From NCBI GenBank assembly GCA_019322485.1, contig JAHWIK010000002.1, positions 62,001 to 126,000 on the forward strand: a stretch of 64,000 bases of DNA, given 5' to 3'. The position numbers were made by a program, and so were the translations under genes. This DNA comes from Candidatus Woesearchaeota archaeon (GTDB taxonomy: Archaea; Nanobdellota; Nanobdellia; Woesearchaeales; JAHWIC01). The notes beneath the pieces were generated by a model. That model saw nothing but the letters and a program-made list of their open reading frames with translations, had not been told where the DNA came from and ran no database searches. How positions within the stretch are numbered: position 1 is the first letter of the stretch; each line of letters begins with the position of its first letter. Shown here one piece after another: positions 9,101-18,389 of this stretch.

Positions 9101-12100
9101 GGGTCGCATGCGCCATCGTCTTCAGCATAACAGCAATTATCCTTTGTGTTGTTGCAGAATGCGTCGCATAATTCGCTATCCATGGTTACTCCATCACTCA
9201 ACATTGGCTCGCTCCATAAACCTGCAGGATTAACTGCCTTAACATAGAAGAAATATATTTCACCATCCTCCAACCCAAGGCCATTACCTGTGTTGGTTAC
9301 CTTTACCCATTCATCCTCTGAACCATCCTCAGTCCAGTCCTTAACTGTACTTCCATCATCAGCAAGCAATGAATAAGAATACAATGAAACAGATGAAACA
9401 TTATCATCAGCCAGCCATTTAACCAGCAGCCTCTCTGGGCACGATAATTCTGGGTTTGCTGACAGGAAGATATTCGTATCATCAACATAAACCATGTTTG
9501 GTGGTGTCGAGTCTACTGTAAATGTTATTTCAACTACATTAGACCATGTTGATGTTCCATCAGGAAGAAGGCCTGTGCATCTTGCATAGTAAGTGTATGT
9601 CCCATCAATTAATTGCTCCAACGTAGATTTATGATTCTTTCCTCCAGTCCTACTAAATGCTATTCTACCAGAACCCACGTCAGAGTCAGTATCGTAATAA
9701 CACTCCGCATCCTTATTTGTTCTCACCGACAGCTCAGGTGTAACATTTACATATTCTGGTGTTAGGTCAGTTGCCATAAGAGGTATAGACAAGTTAACCA
9801 TAAATGAAACTGGCACTGTTTCAGAAATAAGTTCTGCCTCGTTTTCACATGCGACATAGAAAGTAAAGTTACCTTCGCCGTCAACAGTTACATTCCCTGT
9901 GTCTATTATCTCAAATTCCCCTTCATCCCAGCCCCCAAACTTTCCATCCATATTTTGGTAATCAATCCCAGAAACTGCACTATACTTGCACCTTACCGGG
10001 TCGTCAGCCTGCACCTTAAGTTCAGTTGTCAGGTATACCTCAACAACAGGGTCAGGATAAGCATATGCTGTTGTTATATTTGGAGGCGTAGGGTCATATT
10101 TTAAATTAAATACCTTGCCGACAACATCCCACTCTGCACTGGTGCACTTGACATAAAGCAGATGAGGATTAGTATCTCTAAGTTCAAAATTATTTTTGGT
10201 GTGCATTGTCCCGCCGCTCTGGTCAAAAGGATTACTGAAGTCATAGCTGGAATCAACATCAAGGTTATACTTGCATGTAACCTCATTATCAGTCTGTATT
10301 ACAATATCAAATGTATCCACTGCTGACACACCATAAGAAGGCTCTATAATCTCGATGACAATCGGAACTGCATCTATCAAGAATGTTATGGTTTCATTAT
10401 GCACATTGCCTGCATAATCTCTCGCTAAGATTTCCAATGTATGCCATCCATCCAATAAGTCTTCCAGAGTTGCAATATGCATCTCATCATACTCGGAGCT
10501 GCTGACGCTTGCTGTCACATTTACTCCATCCAAGCTCGCACTCAAAATCTTCACAGGCTCGTCAAACACAAACTCAGAGGTTACATTAGAATCATTTATC
10601 ATATCTCCCTCAGCAACGTCTTTCTGGACTACACTTGGCGGAGTTGTATCAACAATGAAATCAACAAAGAAGTTTCTGCTCCTGGTAACTAGCTTTGCAT
10701 CACTCTTTACCGCCCAATTGGAAAGGGTGAGTGTATATTCCTGCTCAGCAAGGTCCTCCTCCAAGGAGATAGTTGCAATCTTTCCGCTTGTTTTCTGAAC
10801 GCTTGCTGTTTGAAGGTTGCCATCTCCTCTCGTGACCAAAACACCGCCAGGATCAGAGCTTACAGTGGTGTCTTTTACAAATTCTACACCTATCTGAGGC
10901 CTTATATTGTTAGTATACCAGGCATATTCTAAAGAGCAACATTCCCAGGTTGGATTCTCCTCAATAACTTGGTCTATTTTATTTACAAGGGTGCCTCCTC
11001 CCACCAAAACAGAAGAAACAGTAGGGCCTGCCCCGTATTCATAGGCATATATTATAAGGCTCTTAGGCCCCTCTTGATTCTTGTTTGGGTCTATTGAATA
11101 GTACTTTATCTCATTCTCGCCTGGTTGTAATGTCCAGCACTCTGAACCGCCTTCAACCCCTACCTCGCATAGCTCTAGGCCCGCAGAATCCTCAATAACA
11201 AAAGACAAAGCAGCCGTCTCAGTATAACCTCCAGAGCAGCCTCCATCAATGCATAAATATGTGCTATAACCTTCAAGCTCAGTTACCCGCCCATATTCCT
11301 CATTCCAGATATTTTTGTCATGTAGCTCAACTATGACGCCAGTGTAGATTCCCTGTATATTAATCAAGGGTACAAACGTCGTATTAGGGGCAAAAACATC
11401 GGCCTCGCATATCGGGTCATTGGGATCAAAACCGCAATCCCTTGTGTCATCGCCATCAGCATTTTTGTAACAGCCGCCAATATCCCACCATTTACAAACA
11501 CCAAGAACACACAGCTGGCTTGTATCAGTATTTTCGCAATCAGCTTCTGAACCATATCCCCTGCATGTCAGGCTGCTGCAGTCAAAAGCCCTGCCATCAA
11601 ACCAGTAGCAGTCAAAACCTATTGTTTCCAGGGCATTTGCCTTTTCCTGGGTGCATTGGTCAAATATCTTGTTATAGACATCAAGATTCCCCATAAAGTC
11701 AGAGCTGCTGTACTTGGAGCCATGCTTGTCGCACCACTCGCAATTTGACCCCGCAGCATCAACACAAACCCCAATAAAGTCTGAGTCTGTCCCATAAGTT
11801 GGATGCCACTCGCAATTCCCGCTGCCAATACCGCAGTTATCCTTCTCACATGCAGTTCTTGACTTATAGTCATAACAAGCCATGTATGGTTTGCACTCAT
11901 AACAATCATCAACGATTGTGTAAGACCTATCATAAAAGCAATACGCACGCAAACCGCTCTCTTGGTCTTCTTCGCAAAGCTGCTGGTTGCTATAAAGACC
12001 AAATGGATGCGCCTCAAATGACCTGTCGCATTCAGTGGTCCATATACACATAGGCTCTCCTGTGTCTTTGTCAATAAGACACATACCTCCTGTGCAGTCC

Positions 12101-13086
12101 ACAGGCGGCGTGCCGTAGGCAATTAGATTGTTGTCCGTATCACAAGAAAACGCCCTCTTGTAGTTTGCACTATTTTCCGCTACTTCATAGGTAGGATGGT
12201 TGTCTCCTATCTTGGTATAATAAGATGCGCCATTAATGCAGAAGGGGTCCCCTGTAAACTTATCCCAACACTCAACATTGCCTGATAATACATTTATTAT
12301 CTCAATTGAATCTGTTCCTAAACTGCCATAGTTGACAATTAGATTGTATGTATAAGTTGTATCCCACTCTACACTAGCATCATCATAAGAAGTACCATCT
12401 GTAAGTGTTGCCAATACTGAGAATTCATCACAGTCTATTCCATCGCACCTCTCAAGCGTATAGGTTAGGGCCTGAGTTGGGCATCCATCAACCCATTCCA
12501 GCCTAAGTATCTTTTTTCCTTTAACAGGTTGCGCATTCAAACTAGCCACATTGCATTCAAGAGGACATTCATCATCAGGAAAAACATCTTCGCATAAACA
12601 ATCAACACTCCACTCACCCGGGCAATTTTCTATTGTGCTGCATGGGTCTCCTGGAACACAGCCAATTGGCGAAACAGTCTGGCAAAAAGCAGTTCCGCAG
12701 CTCTCCGGAAGGAATGATTCATTAAATTCCTCAAATGCCACATTACCAACACACATTCCATAGAGTGCTGGCTCTGCCCTTTCAATTATATCGGGCATCT
12801 CAGGATTATACCAGCAGCAGCATCCAGATACAAAACACTCGTCTATCTGTTCACATGGTTCTGGCAAGAAAAAAGAAGTCAAACAATCAGCCCTGTCATT
12901 AGGGGCTCTAGGCTCAGCAGGGTCATAAAACCACGGAAACTGACTATCATCAGGGCAGCACCTATCCTGGTCTGCCTCCACACAAAAATCACCAGAGTCA
13001 GCATTAGGATTAATGCAGCAATTAGCTTCAGCCATGCCGCTAACTAAAGAAAACATCACTAGCAGCAATAATATTGTTTTTTTCAT
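6157..13086 (-). CDS. Giant Cys-rich surface protein with Lys/Ala-rich tail, 2309 aa
   Basis: The start codon at 13086 overlaps the upstream stop as ATGA and gives a secretory signal (MKKTILLLLVMFSLVSGMAE). Regions in order: Cys-rich N-terminus; a fibronectin III-like segment near residues 180-265; more Cys-rich sequence; several Ig-like/Big-like beta domains with PPS/DTTPP motifs; paired CC..DG.CD.DC modules flanking nine copies of a repeat of about 36 residues, of the form C-CD-WC.G.W-YC-C-C (about residues 1375-1710); DETDVDCGG modules; Asp-rich thrombospondin-3-like calcium repeats (DSDGDGMSD, DTDGDGFDD); a single membrane helix near residue 2000; and a tail of about 290 residues, very rich in Lys/Ala/Pro, with four copies of ALEKLKAIS. 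By topology the tail is cytoplasmic. A cell-surface adhesin or envelope-organising protein is the likely role; the exact function is unknown. Confidence 0.8.
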   Translation of the reverse strand: MKKTILLLLVMFSLVSGMAEANCCINPNADSGDFCVEADQDRCCPDDSQFPWFYDPAEPRAPNDRADCLTSFFLPEPCEQIDECFVSGCCCWYNPEMPDIIERAEPALYGMCVGNVAFEEFNESFLPESCGTAFCQTVSPIGCVPGDPCSTIENCPGEWSVDCLCEDVFPDDECPLECNVASLNAQPVKGKKILRLEWVDGCPTQALTYTLERCDGIDCDEFSVLATLTDGTSYDDASVEWDTTYTYNLIVNYGSLGTDSIEIINVLSGNVECWDKFTGDPFCINGASYYTKIGDNHPTYEVAENSANYKRAFSCDTDNNLIAYGTPPVDCTGGMCLIDKDTGEPMCIWTTECDRSFEAHPFGLYSNQQLCEEDQESGLRAYCFYDRSYTIVDDCYECKPYMACYDYKSRTACEKDNCGIGSGNCEWHPTYGTDSDFIGVCVDAAGSNCEWCDKHGSKYSSSDFMGNLDVYNKIFDQCTQEKANALETIGFDCYWFDGRAFDCSSLTCRGYGSEADCENTDTSQLCVLGVCKWWDIGGCYKNADGDDTRDCGFDPNDPICEADVFAPNTTFVPLINIQGIYTGVIVELHDKNIWNEEYGRVTELEGYSTYLCIDGGCSGGYTETAALSFVIEDSAGLELCEVGVEGGSECWTLQPGENEIKYYSIDPNKNQEGPKSLIIYAYEYGAGPTVSSVLVGGGTLVNKIDQVIEENPTWECCSLEYAWYTNNIRPQIGVEFVKDTTVSSDPGGVLVTRGDGNLQTASVQKTSGKIATISLEEDLAEQEYTLTLSNWAVKSDAKLVTRSRNFFVDFIVDTTPPSVVQKDVAEGDMINDSNVTSEFVFDEPVKILSASLDGVNVTASVSSSEYDEMHIATLEDLLDGWHTLEILARDYAGNVHNETITFLIDAVPIVIEIIEPSYGVSAVDTFDIVIQTDNEVTCKYNLDVDSSYDFSNPFDQSGGTMHTKNNFELRDTNPHLLYVKCTSAEWDVVGKVFNLKYDPTPPNITTAYAYPDPVVEVYLTTELKVQADDPVRCKYSAVSGIDYQNMDGKFGGWDEGEFEIIDTGNVTVDGEGNFTFYVACENEAELISETVPVSFMVNLSIPLMATDLTPEYVNVTPELSVRTNKDAECYYDTDSDVGSGRIAFSRTGGKNHKSTLEQLIDGTYTYYARCTGLLPDGTSTWSNVVEITFTVDSTPPNMVYVDDTNIFLSANPELSCPERLLVKWLADDNVSSVSLYSYSLLADDGSTVKDWTEDGSEDEWVKVTNTGNGLGLEDGEIYFFYVKAVNPAGLWSEPMLSDGVTMDSELCDAFCNNTKDNCCYAEDDGACDPDCMQGFDPDCGDCTNAEGDCCDIAMDGICDPDCIPYVDIDCKPVCDAGECDSSNNMWCDAGFWTNESYCDDERCLYEDPDCGALCSVEGYCDTDSKNWCSDGAWTEENYCAHCSIKDSSCPVCEVGVCDTESQVWCNEGIWSSVDYCARCGEVDAYCNVTCRQDACDLTSRQWCDAGSWSDEDYCDHCGDVDSRCDFICSDDYCDTTARVWCSNGVWNESGYCEHCGDLDASCELPCYDDACDAENDAWCDAGVWNAFFSDYCLHCDDSDCPGVCSDLACDTSTNKWCDAGAWVEEGYCNRCGSFDSDCDIECVNGSCDIVSDEWCDAGEWRTTAYCDYCTFFDFDSCAVACADGDCDKTNQKWCSAGTWSEENYCPHCFAVDSTCPSECANIADDCCNTAADGTCDSDCMQGADPDCGDCTSAAGDCCNPAPDGMCDADCTAGIDPDCSEVCLQTGTCPDGHPCQDDVVCDSGWCDDGFCAATSCDDNIENGDETDVDCGGDCDPCEDGENCISNSDCESNNCRNGICTTLGECEDKTLTNGESDIDCGGPCPGCMVGDFCNTDDDCVAGVQCVNSICTAPAGRVEEDSDGDGMSDQCELTYGLNPSNPDDAPLDYDDDGLTNLDECSYGTDPNNPDTDGDGFDDGKEIEEGTDPLDPESHPESKLMWILLLIAIILAILGLVGYLVYILWGDQIKDKVAVMMGKKPPVKPMPYRPVRPMLRRPVYRPIVRPAVRRPARAPARREEISKLAEMFKVPVKERGKPESALEKLKAISGKPEKVGKAKKPAVKGKPSAALEKLKAISARKKAAKPGKKIVKAEKGKPLTALEKLKAISGKPEAKPAEKAEKPAEKGKPVSALEKLKAISGKPKEVKPAKPRELKPAKKAAKKPKKPRKRKRKAVSKTEIKIVVKPEVRAARPARKPKKAVGKKLKKEVKTMAKKVAEKAAKAAAKTTAKKEVKKASESDAFKKLAELSKKKK

Positions 13087-14234
13087 GGTGGGCATTCGAT
13101 TATATAGGTGTCTCCAGCAGGAACTGTAACATCCCTGCAATATACCTCGGCCCCGTCAGTGGCGCAGGTCTCAACAACACCAGGGCATTCCTGTATTAGT
13201 GTGCCAGCACCCAAAATCTGCTCATCAGGTATAGTAGCATGGTCTGGATATTTTATGTTAAAAAAGACTGTAATTGGCTCATCCTCGTCTGGGTCCTTGG
13301 CAGTAGGAGTGGCTGTTATATTCTCTGGATAGATGTTATCGCCAACAACAAAGCCAGCAGGGTCATCGCGCGGTATTATATCATCTACCTTGGGCATCCT
13401 GTTCTCTCTTGCAAACCTGAATACGTATGGCCCTCCCTTTACCAAAGAACGAGGGTCAGTGATGTTTATGATGTCATCCTGGTTTGCTGCATCACGCAAA
13501 ATAGTTGTAACCAGCCCCTGTAAACTAGGCTGATTATCAATCTCAAATGTGAGGCCAGTGGTGTCTCCAGTAACCAGCTGCGCTGCAAAATCATAGATAT
13601 TTCCAAGCCTGGCCCTTTGGGTTTTAGAAAAGTCATTAACTGTTGTTTTTGCTCCAGTCGCCTCGCTCTCAACCACAAGGGGATAGTCAAGCTTTACATC
13701 AATACTATCCTTTGCAATTGATACATCTACTGTTGGTGCTCCGGGTGTTATTGTAAACCCCCTGCTCTTGAATACAGTAAGGTTGCAGTCATCCAATCTT
13801 GAAGCAATATAGCTCTCAAGTTGATGCTGCATTGAGTTAGGAACACTAGGGACAGTACCCCTCAGGCTAGGCAAAGTGCCCCTCCCATAAAGCCCTATAT
13901 CATCATAATCACTTGGTTCCCGCTTAATTGCATACGAGGCTCCATCAATCTCATCAAAACCAGGAAGTGTTCCTCCCTGGTCGTCTCTTAATCTTCCTCC
14001 TTGCTTTCCAAGCAGCTCCAGTCCGTCTTGGGTAATGCCGTCAAGACAATCCTCAACAAATATCTTTATTGGCTGTGTTTCAAACCTGGTTTCCTCTACC
14101 TTTCTTATCTCTGTCCTGGCAGCTGCCTGCTCAGTGCTTCTTGTAGTAGAATAAACAAGGCCAACTATGACAAGTATTACAATGCCTATGATGATGAATA
14201 TCGTTACCTGTGATTTTTTGTTTTTGTGTTTCAT
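13083..14234 (-). CDS. Pilin-like protein, 383 aa
   Basis: The N-terminus, MKHKNKKSQVTIFIIIGIVI, is typical of archaeal class III-signal proteins (KKSQVTIF before the helix). The hydrophobic helix spans about residues 11-29. The rest, of about 350 residues, is predicted to be exported, with a CLD segment near residue 60 and several Cys near the C-terminus. Both ends overlap neighbouring genes by ATGA, so it is co-translated between the two giant surface proteins. Homologous proteins with this SQVTIF start are common in DPANN archaea; none has an assigned role that I can cite. Confidence 0.7.
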   Translation of the reverse strand: MKHKNKKSQVTIFIIIGIVILVIVGLVYSTTRSTEQAAARTEIRKVEETRFETQPIKIFVEDCLDGITQDGLELLGKQGGRLRDDQGGTLPGFDEIDGASYAIKREPSDYDDIGLYGRGTLPSLRGTVPSVPNSMQHQLESYIASRLDDCNLTVFKSRGFTITPGAPTVDVSIAKDSIDVKLDYPLVVESEATGAKTTVNDFSKTQRARLGNIYDFAAQLVTGDTTGLTFEIDNQPSLQGLVTTILRDAANQDDIINITDPRSLVKGGPYVFRFARENRMPKVDDIIPRDDPAGFVVGDNIYPENITATPTAKDPDEDEPITVFFNIKYPDHATIPDEQILGAGTLIQECPGVVETCATDGAEVYCRDVTVPAGDTYIIECPP

Positions 14235-17200
14235 TCTACTCTGAGTTTGGCTGTGAGGTCAGCCCATATGTCTATTACAGGCCATACCCCTCCTGCACCA
14301 GTATCATAAAAATCAAAGACCTCATAGGGGTAGTAATAAACTTCAGTAGGGTACACTCCATGATGGGTCTGGTATGTGTTATAATTTACAACTGTCCCGC
14401 CAGCAATCCAGTTATTTCCTTGATCATCTGTAAAGCAGTGGAAAAGAGCATTTCCCTCAATATTTACCACATCATCATATCCTGTGACCAAATAATCGCA
14501 GATATCTATGCCGCTGCCCTGCTGGTCAATCATATTAAGGCCCTCATAGTTAATCAAGAAATACGGCTTTGCGAAAGCAGCCTCTTCAAGAATTCCGCGC
14601 ACATACTTGCTCCCTTTCTTCCTTAGGTACAACTGGTCAAACCTTCTTGTAAAATCAGCAGATGCAGACGAATAGTCTGGGTAATCCTTCACCCCAGCCT
14701 CCAGGTCAGCAGGCGAGGCAGATATCACATTAAATAACTTGGTTCTTCCAGCATCAATATAATCTCCAAGTACATTATTGAATGATGCAGGGTCTCCACT
14801 AAACAAAGAATCAGCCCCTCCAGAGCTTAGGCCGCCCTTTCTGTAAAACACAATAGCTGTTTCATTGTCAAACCATACCTCATCATCTCCGCATACATCG
14901 CATTTATCAGCGCACCCGATAGTATAATATGACAGATCGATATTACATGTAGCTGGGTCCTTCCCAAAGACCTCAATAAAGCGCAGCCCTCCATCTGCAT
15001 TGCGATTTAGGCTAGTGCCAAATATAGTCAAATCCTTATCATAGCAGCTTAACACGCAGTAGTTATTTGAGTAGTATACGTCTGAATATTGATAGCCAAA
15101 ATAATCTATAGTTGCTTCACTGTCAGGAAGCCATGTATCCCCTTCATCAAGGAAGAAATAATCAAAATGGCCGCTATAGATGGGTGGCAAAATATTTTTA
15201 GGAGTATACATTCCTCCATCTACTTTACAAACAACTGCAGGATCATTACAGCATACACCTGACTCATCGCCACATGTGCCTATGTATTTTCCGCAGTAGA
15301 ATGTGTAATCGCTGCAGCCATATGCAGCATCCTCAGCCAAATCTAAAAGCCCTTGTGCAACAAGCTTTGTCCTTGTTGTCCACTTTCCTTTACCATCAAC
15401 TACCTCGCAGTAATTGTCATATTCATCATAAGTGGAAACATTAACACAGGCGCCAGCAAAATCAGGACCGCCGTAACCGTAAAACGAACCAACAATATAT
15501 GGATCCTCTTCCTTATTGTAAAGGCACAGTTCCTTCCCTGGGCAGTACCCCATGTGGTTCATATGATTAAGTTTCGCTGGCTGCCAGTCATAAGCCAAAG
15601 AAGCCTCTTTCCATTTTCCAATTACGCACCTATAATCTTTTTCTCCAGTCCCATCATCATAAGGATGAGAATCAGGATAGCAATCATCATCACCTGGCTG
15701 GCAATCAATCTGATTGTTGATGCACATCTCACTGCCACCATGCCAGCATTGTGAGGGATGGCAGCATCCGCTTGGTTCAACCAAGGTGCCATCAAGCCAG
15801 TCCTTTACCTCTAGGGGCGGTACATTCGGTAGTGGTATTGGTTTATCTTCTGACTGACTTGACCACCCACCAATATCTTCCCATACTTCATCAGTTCTAG
15901 AACAATAAAAAGTATCTGCTGCGTCTGTTTCGCAATAATAAACATCAGCCATAGCAAGATCAGCTATCTCACTTTCAGTTAAGGCTGCGTCGTATATCCT
16001 TACTTCATCTATTTTGCCTTGGAAATGATTGGTGCCAATGCTGTCAGACTCTCTGTGGCCTATGTGTATTGGGCCTGCGTCTAAGTTTATTGTGTCCTCA
16101 GCATCTCTTTCACTTCGTAAAACACCATCAACATACAGCCTTATTTTTTCTGTAGAGCTATCATAAGTGCCGGCAAAATGATGCCAAGCCTCTGGATTTG
16201 GAACGTCATAACAGCCAACAGTACCATAATTATCTGGTTTCCAATCACTCCCATCATGAATAAGAAAACACATACGGTCGCTATCTGCTTCAGATGTTCC
16301 AAGTATAAATGCATCATACTTACTAACAATCTGCCAAAGGCCTTTGTAACCAAGGGTATCTGATTTCACCCAGGCTGAGACTGTTATTGCCGTTGTTGGA
16401 TTTACAGTTGGCGGCAATTCAATATAATCATTGATTCCATCGAATTGGTAAGCCTGCCCAATAATGCCATCTGCAAGGGCAGCCTCATTATATGCAACCC
16501 CAAGGTTGTCATTCCCTGAGCTGTCATCTGCGTTTCCATCAAAGCTCCAATAACCAACCAGATTGGCGCTGGGTATGTCCTCAGGATCCATAAATTCGCA
16601 GCCATAAAGCTGCCCTCCTGCATTTTTAACCTTACCACCAGTTCCAGAAGCAGTAATCCCATCATTAAGTACGCTGCCATCCCAGCATGCATTTGGATTA
16701 GTCAGGTCAGGGTCGCTATAAGTTTGTGGACTAGGATAATCATCGCAGCATTGCGAGCCTGTCCAATAACCTGCGCCATTTCTTTCCTCGCAGATATTCT
16801 CATCAACATCAGAACCTTCATCGAGAGTCATCCACCTGCCAATCTTAGCGCAGTAATAGTCTGTAGCACCAGGAGCCACAGGAGTAGGTCCAGGCTCTGA
16901 TATCCTCTGCACAGCGTCGCTGCCAGAAGAATCACAAGCGAAGGTGGAGACCCCGCAGCATTCATATATAGAAGTGCCATCGCAGATATAATCATGGGTA
17001 TAGCTAGAACCAGTAATCTCTAAGGGAGTTTGTAAGTCAGTACATGGTCTCCACGCAGAACCGTCCGAAACAAACAAACCAGTGCCTCCGCATGATGCAT
17101 CAAGGTCCATTGTATACCCTCCTTTATCTGGCGCATCGGCTGCAGACCAAGTCCAGTCATCACCTTCTTTATGGCATACATACACGCCAGTAGTATCAGT

Positions 17201-18235
17201 ATCGCCGCAGCCCGCAACCATCCCAGGAGTATCGCCGCAGCATTTATCCTCCCCAGCATCATTAAGATAATCTCCACCAAACTCCCCACACCAATCTTCA
17301 CGATTAAGGTTCTCGTCATCATCACCAACACAGGTTCCTCCTCCAGGTGTGTTGCACCACCTTAAGCAATTAGTCGCAATGCCACTGCACATAGCAACCC
17401 AGTCACCAACACAGCTGGTGGGAGATGCATCCTCGCAAACACCCGGAGTATCAGAAGGACAAACATCTAAACCATCTACATCTGTCCCAGTCCTCCAGGT
17501 ATGCCCTGCTTCTATACAAAAATTTACAGTACCAATATGTTCATCATAATTTATATAACGCCATGGTTTTGTGTCTATAAATGAGTCAATATTGGCAGTC
17601 TGCCCCCCTATAAAGCCGCTGATGTCTAACGCGCCATCTACAGCAACAACAGCATCAACAAAAAGCCAGCCCTCACCAGCACCAATAACGCTTCCAAGCA
17701 GGGAAGCGCCTGTATAGGGGTATTCTAATGAAAGATCATGATTGACTGGTGTATCATCAACCACCCCATATATTAGGGTGCCATTTGACGCATGAATGTA
17801 TAATCCCATAGCAACATCGCCATTGCCTATCAATTTCATACCAGCCCCAAAGGTATCCTGGTCTCCATCTTGCCCATGCATTACAGCATGCTCAGGCCTA
17901 TTCATTACACCACCCAAAAGATGTATGATATCTCCAGAAGGGGTAGTAGTGACGCATTTGCCTTCACGCCTGCTAGGGCCCCTATCCTCTCCTGAGGCTA
18001 TATCACAATACATGTTTCTTGCGCATGCCCATCTGCATTCACCACCAACACAAAGCGTGCAAGGAGCGCATTCATTATCACTGCTGCAGGGCACACTAAT
18101 GCCGCGTGTGATAGTTCCATCCGCCTGAACACCAATAGCAGTGTAGGCTGCGCTAACAGAATGAATAAAGACAACCAAGAGCATGAGATATAGCACTATC
18201 TTATAAAATCCTGCTAAATCCCTCTTTTTACTCAT
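14231..18235 (-). CDS. Large Cys-rich secreted protein with LamG domain, 1334 aa
   Basis: This is the first gene of the long minus-strand operon. It has a signal peptide (about residues 1-30, ending VSAAYT) and then many Cys-rich segments such as CSSDNECAPCTLCVGGEC. A LamG/concanavalin-like domain lies near residues 558-760, recognisable by NLVGYWSFDGNADDSSG at its start and GKIDEVRIYDAALTESEIA at its end. No C-terminal membrane helix is evident, so it may be secreted or attached by other proteins of the locus. LamG domains usually bind glycans or other surface ligands, so a role in adhesion is inferred. A GAGGT ribosome-binding site precedes the start. The stop overlaps the next gene (ATGA). 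Confidence 0.8.
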   Translation of the reverse strand: MSKKRDLAGFYKIVLYLMLLVVFIHSVSAAYTAIGVQADGTITRGISVPCSSDNECAPCTLCVGGECRWACARNMYCDIASGEDRGPSRREGKCVTTTPSGDIIHLLGGVMNRPEHAVMHGQDGDQDTFGAGMKLIGNGDVAMGLYIHASNGTLIYGVVDDTPVNHDLSLEYPYTGASLLGSVIGAGEGWLFVDAVVAVDGALDISGFIGGQTANIDSFIDTKPWRYINYDEHIGTVNFCIEAGHTWRTGTDVDGLDVCPSDTPGVCEDASPTSCVGDWVAMCSGIATNCLRWCNTPGGGTCVGDDDENLNREDWCGEFGGDYLNDAGEDKCCGDTPGMVAGCGDTDTTGVYVCHKEGDDWTWSAADAPDKGGYTMDLDASCGGTGLFVSDGSAWRPCTDLQTPLEITGSSYTHDYICDGTSIYECCGVSTFACDSSGSDAVQRISEPGPTPVAPGATDYYCAKIGRWMTLDEGSDVDENICEERNGAGYWTGSQCCDDYPSPQTYSDPDLTNPNACWDGSVLNDGITASGTGGKVKNAGGQLYGCEFMDPEDIPSANLVGYWSFDGNADDSSGNDNLGVAYNEAALADGIIGQAYQFDGINDYIELPPTVNPTTAITVSAWVKSDTLGYKGLWQIVSKYDAFILGTSEADSDRMCFLIHDGSDWKPDNYGTVGCYDVPNPEAWHHFAGTYDSSTEKIRLYVDGVLRSERDAEDTINLDAGPIHIGHRESDSIGTNHFQGKIDEVRIYDAALTESEIADLAMADVYYCETDAADTFYCSRTDEVWEDIGGWSSQSEDKPIPLPNVPPLEVKDWLDGTLVEPSGCCHPSQCWHGGSEMCINNQIDCQPGDDDCYPDSHPYDDGTGEKDYRCVIGKWKEASLAYDWQPAKLNHMNHMGYCPGKELCLYNKEEDPYIVGSFYGYGGPDFAGACVNVSTYDEYDNYCEVVDGKGKWTTRTKLVAQGLLDLAEDAAYGCSDYTFYCGKYIGTCGDESGVCCNDPAVVCKVDGGMYTPKNILPPIYSGHFDYFFLDEGDTWLPDSEATIDYFGYQYSDVYYSNNYCVLSCYDKDLTIFGTSLNRNADGGLRFIEVFGKDPATCNIDLSYYTIGCADKCDVCGDDEVWFDNETAIVFYRKGGLSSGGADSLFSGDPASFNNVLGDYIDAGRTKLFNVISASPADLEAGVKDYPDYSSASADFTRRFDQLYLRKKGSKYVRGILEEAAFAKPYFLINYEGLNMIDQQGSGIDICDYLVTGYDDVVNIEGNALFHCFTDDQGNNWIAGGTVVNYNTYQTHHGVYPTEVYYYPYEVFDFYDTGAGGVWPVIDIWADLTAKLRVE

Positions 18236-18389
18236 AATACTATACCTCTAACTAATATGCATCTAATTTTGGCATATTCTATATAAAAAGGTTTCTATAT
18301 ATATGTGACTGGCAGTAAATATTTATTTTTATGTTCTTTTACTGATTTTGCTAACATTTATATAGTAATTGGGGTGCGATATTCTTGGG
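18236..18389. promoter_or_regulatory. Divergent promoter region between surface operon and prepilin peptidase
   Basis: On the minus strand, CTTTTTATATAG (about 18279-18290) is a TATA box about 50 bases from the ATG at 18235, leaving a leader with AGAGGTATAG. A second AT-rich box lies near 18296-18306. On the plus strand, AACATTTATATAGTA (18353-18367) is a TATA box about 30 bases before the GTG at 18390. Divergent placement makes joint control of pilins and peptidase plausible. Confidence 0.5.
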
